Shown here in pieces: positions 4,207-5,394 of a DNA stretch of 5,394 nt. A program made the translations under genes and the position numbers. The stretch is from Salibacteraceae bacterium (lineage in GTDB: Bacteria; Bacteroidota; Bacteroidia; Flavobacteriales_G; Salibacteraceae). The stretch is taken from the NCBI GenBank assembly GCA_023262195.1, contig JALRDM010000415.1, forward strand, positions 1-5,394. The letters run 5' to 3'. The notes beneath the pieces are model-generated. The model was not told the DNA's origin and did no database searches. It saw only the letters and a list, made by a program, of their open reading frames with translations. Positions within the stretch are counted from its first letter, which is position 1. Every line of letters begins with the position of its first letter.

Positions 4207-5394
4207 TTATTTGAATGGGAATGGTTCGTTGATTATCTTCTAATTCAAGTCGTAAAAAATATGAACCTGGTTTCAATTCAACGAGATTCAAGCTCGTTTT
4301 ATTCGCTCCAGGGTAGTAATAGGATGGAGCTTGCGACTGTATGAGCCGGCCTAATGCATCATACACATCGATCCCGACCTCTCCCCCATTCTTCAACTCA
4401 AAACCAAGGTTCAAAAAGTCTTTGGCCGGATTTGGATAAGCCTTCAAATTTTGAATAGCGGTAAAAATTAAGTCACCCGGCAAGTTTCCGTTATACCGCA
4501 GCAAAGCCGAATCTGCAAACTCGATGGCCAAATCCTTTGATACCGCTCCAATGATGGCAAAGGCAACAGAAATGGTATCACCGTTTCGAATATCAAGTTG
4601 ACCAGCCGAAACCACATGACTCGCATCAATGGTTTGATCTGCCGAACCTTCGGTAAAGTTGTTGTTAGACAATGAGTAGAACTTTTCTTCGTCAGAAAAT
4701 CCTTGGTCAAAGAGCCGCACTTGCTTCTCTTCCTCTGCATTGTCAATGCTGTAGCTGTAAAAGGGTAAATCTTGATTGAGCTGTACAATCGCTCCAGTGA
4801 GATCAAATTCTTGCTCCACTGAGACCATACCCATGCGCTTGCCCAAAACGGTTTGAGCTAGATTATTTGATGCAGACACGATGTCCCAATCTGCGAATAT
4901 TCCCACATACAGATTGCTGAGTTCTTTACCAGAGGTGTTGATTAAATCGTATTCAAGAATCACATAGTTTCGGTGCCCATTGTCAGAATATGCCCTAGCC
5001 GTCTGCACCACACGTAGCCCAATTTGATTGCTTACGGCAGAAGAATCTTCAAAAACACCTACTGCCCTGAAGGTTTCTCTGCCTCGAGGATCTACTCGAG
5101 CGATAACATCTGTCCAATTAAAATCTCTATCTGATGTTCCATTGCCGCGAACTCGATCTACCACTCGTATTCTGCCATTTGGCTCTTTCAAGCCAATCAT
5201 CAAACCAGCTTCATAGAGCAATGGTGCTTCTTTAATCAATTCAAAGCCCAAACCGTTGTTTCGGCTGAAATCGGTATAGCCAAAAGTGCCTTCACTGCCA
5301 ACAGTGGTATATACTTCATTCACAGTGATGTTGACAAAATCAGGATTGAGATTTACCGGTATAAACTCAATCCGAGAATAGGATCCTGAAGTAA
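4196..5394 (-). CDS. Secreted protein with T9SS type A sorting domain, C-terminal part (S8 peptidase-like context)
   Basis: The frame is open from the right edge to TAG at 4198-4196, giving 398 complete codons. The GTG near 5323 is an internal Val, and the true start, signal peptide and any catalytic domain lie outside the window. The C-terminal 81 residues (4441-4199) form a type A sorting domain: AYPNPAKDFLNLGF, then IDVYDALGRLI, then LVELKPGSYFLRLEL. This domain directs outer-membrane export by the type IX system and is then removed. Before it is a roughly 300-residue beta-rich region with LLYEAGLMIG, RDFNW, a YVILEYDLINTSG strand and LYVGIFADWDI. Similar segments occur, as I recall, after the catalytic domain of Bacteroidota S8 (subtilisin-like) proteases, but no catalytic Asp-His-Ser motif is visible, so the enzyme class is only a suggestion. 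There is no terminator after the stop, so transcripts may read into the DUF5606 gene. Confidence 0.85.
   Translation of the reverse strand, partial: TSGSYSRIEFIPVNLNPDFVNITVNEVYTTVGSEGTFGYTDFSRNNGLGFELIKEAPLLYEAGLMIGLKEPNGRIRVVDRVRGNGTSDRDFNWTDVIARVDPRGRETFRAVGVFEDSSAVSNQIGLRVVQTARAYSDNGHRNYVILEYDLINTSGKELSNLYVGIFADWDIVSASNNLAQTVLGKRMGMVSVEQEFDLTGAIVQLNQDLPFYSYSIDNAEEEKQVRLFDQGFSDEEKFYSLSNNNFTEGSADQTIDASHVVSAGQLDIRNGDTISVAFAIIGAVSKDLAIEFADSALLRYNGNLPGDLIFTAIQNLKAYPNPAKDFLNLGFELKNGGEVGIDVYDALGRLIQSQAPSYYYPGANKTSLNLVELKPGSYFLRLELEDNQRTIPIQIIDN
4199..4441 (-). other. T9SS type A C-terminal sorting domain
   Basis: This is the sub-region of the partial CDS encoding the last 81 residues. It has the three classic landmarks in order: YPNPA at its start, a central hydrophobic 'vyDalGrli' strand, and a 'LkpGsYfLrl' strand near the end, closing with a short hydrophobic strand IPIQII. 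It is the clearest lineage marker in the window. Confidence 0.88.

Noticed and set aside
4468..4806. 112-aa minus-strand frame within the T9SS protein gene
   Set aside because: It is a shifted shadow of the sorting-domain protein; the true frame carries clear conserved motifs across the same bases.
5321..5323. GTG as the start of the T9SS protein gene
   Set aside because: The frame stays open to the window edge with similar beta-strand-like sequence (for example IEFIPVNLNPDFVNITV), so it is an internal Val of a partial gene.
1..5394. A new multi-gene defence, mobile or biosynthetic system
   Set aside because: The genes are recognisable housekeeping or envelope families in mixed orientations with separate terminators and promoters. 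There are no repeats, integrase, nuclease or toxin-antitoxin signatures, so nothing supports a novel system here.

Overview
The window looks like a chromosomal segment from a Bacteroidota bacterium of the Cytophagales/Flavobacteriales type. Three things point there: a type IX secretion (T9SS) type A sorting domain at the C-terminus of a large secreted protein, a DUF5606 protein (a family I know only from Bacteroidota), and a good match to the Bacteroidota -7 promoter element TAnnTTTG. No gene start has a convincing Shine-Dalgarno sequence, which also fits. The content is ordinary housekeeping and envelope genes. I see no mobile element, CRISPR array, tRNA or rRNA.

Layout, left to right. Positions 2-106 (+) hold the last 34 codons of a PyrR-like phosphoribosyltransferase. 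It converges on and overlaps shikimate kinase (aroK, 93-623, -); both stop codons lie inside one 14-bp perfect palindrome. A 60-bp divergent intergenic region carrying an 8-bp inverted repeat separates aroK from a 389-aa GNAT/YghO-like acetyltransferase (684-1853, +). A family 2 glycosyltransferase follows in the same orientation and the same frame. Its first ATG is at 1974, but clear family sequence continues in frame upstream to about 1926 with no ATG, GTG or TTG. A single missing G after 1925 would restore an ATG in exactly the expected place, so this gene has either lost its start codon or been affected by a sequencing error.

The right half is all on the minus strand. It holds a YdeI/OmpD-associated (DUF1905 + OmdA) protein (2954-3511), converging on the glycosyltransferase with a 2-bp gap. 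Upstream of it are a strong intrinsic terminator (3533-3565), a DUF5606 protein with a charged histone-H1-like tail (3575-4141), a promoter (4172-4206), and the C-terminal 398 residues of a secreted T9SS substrate whose start lies beyond the right edge.

Functionally, aroK serves aromatic amino acid biosynthesis and the glycosyltransferase probably serves surface polysaccharide or glycoconjugate synthesis. The T9SS cargo is exported to the surface or medium. The GNAT, OmdA and DUF5606 proteins have no firm role. Nothing ties all the genes into one pathway. The points most worth a second look are the missing glycosyltransferase start, the 14-bp palindromes at both convergent junctions, and the bipolar tail on the DUF5606 protein.
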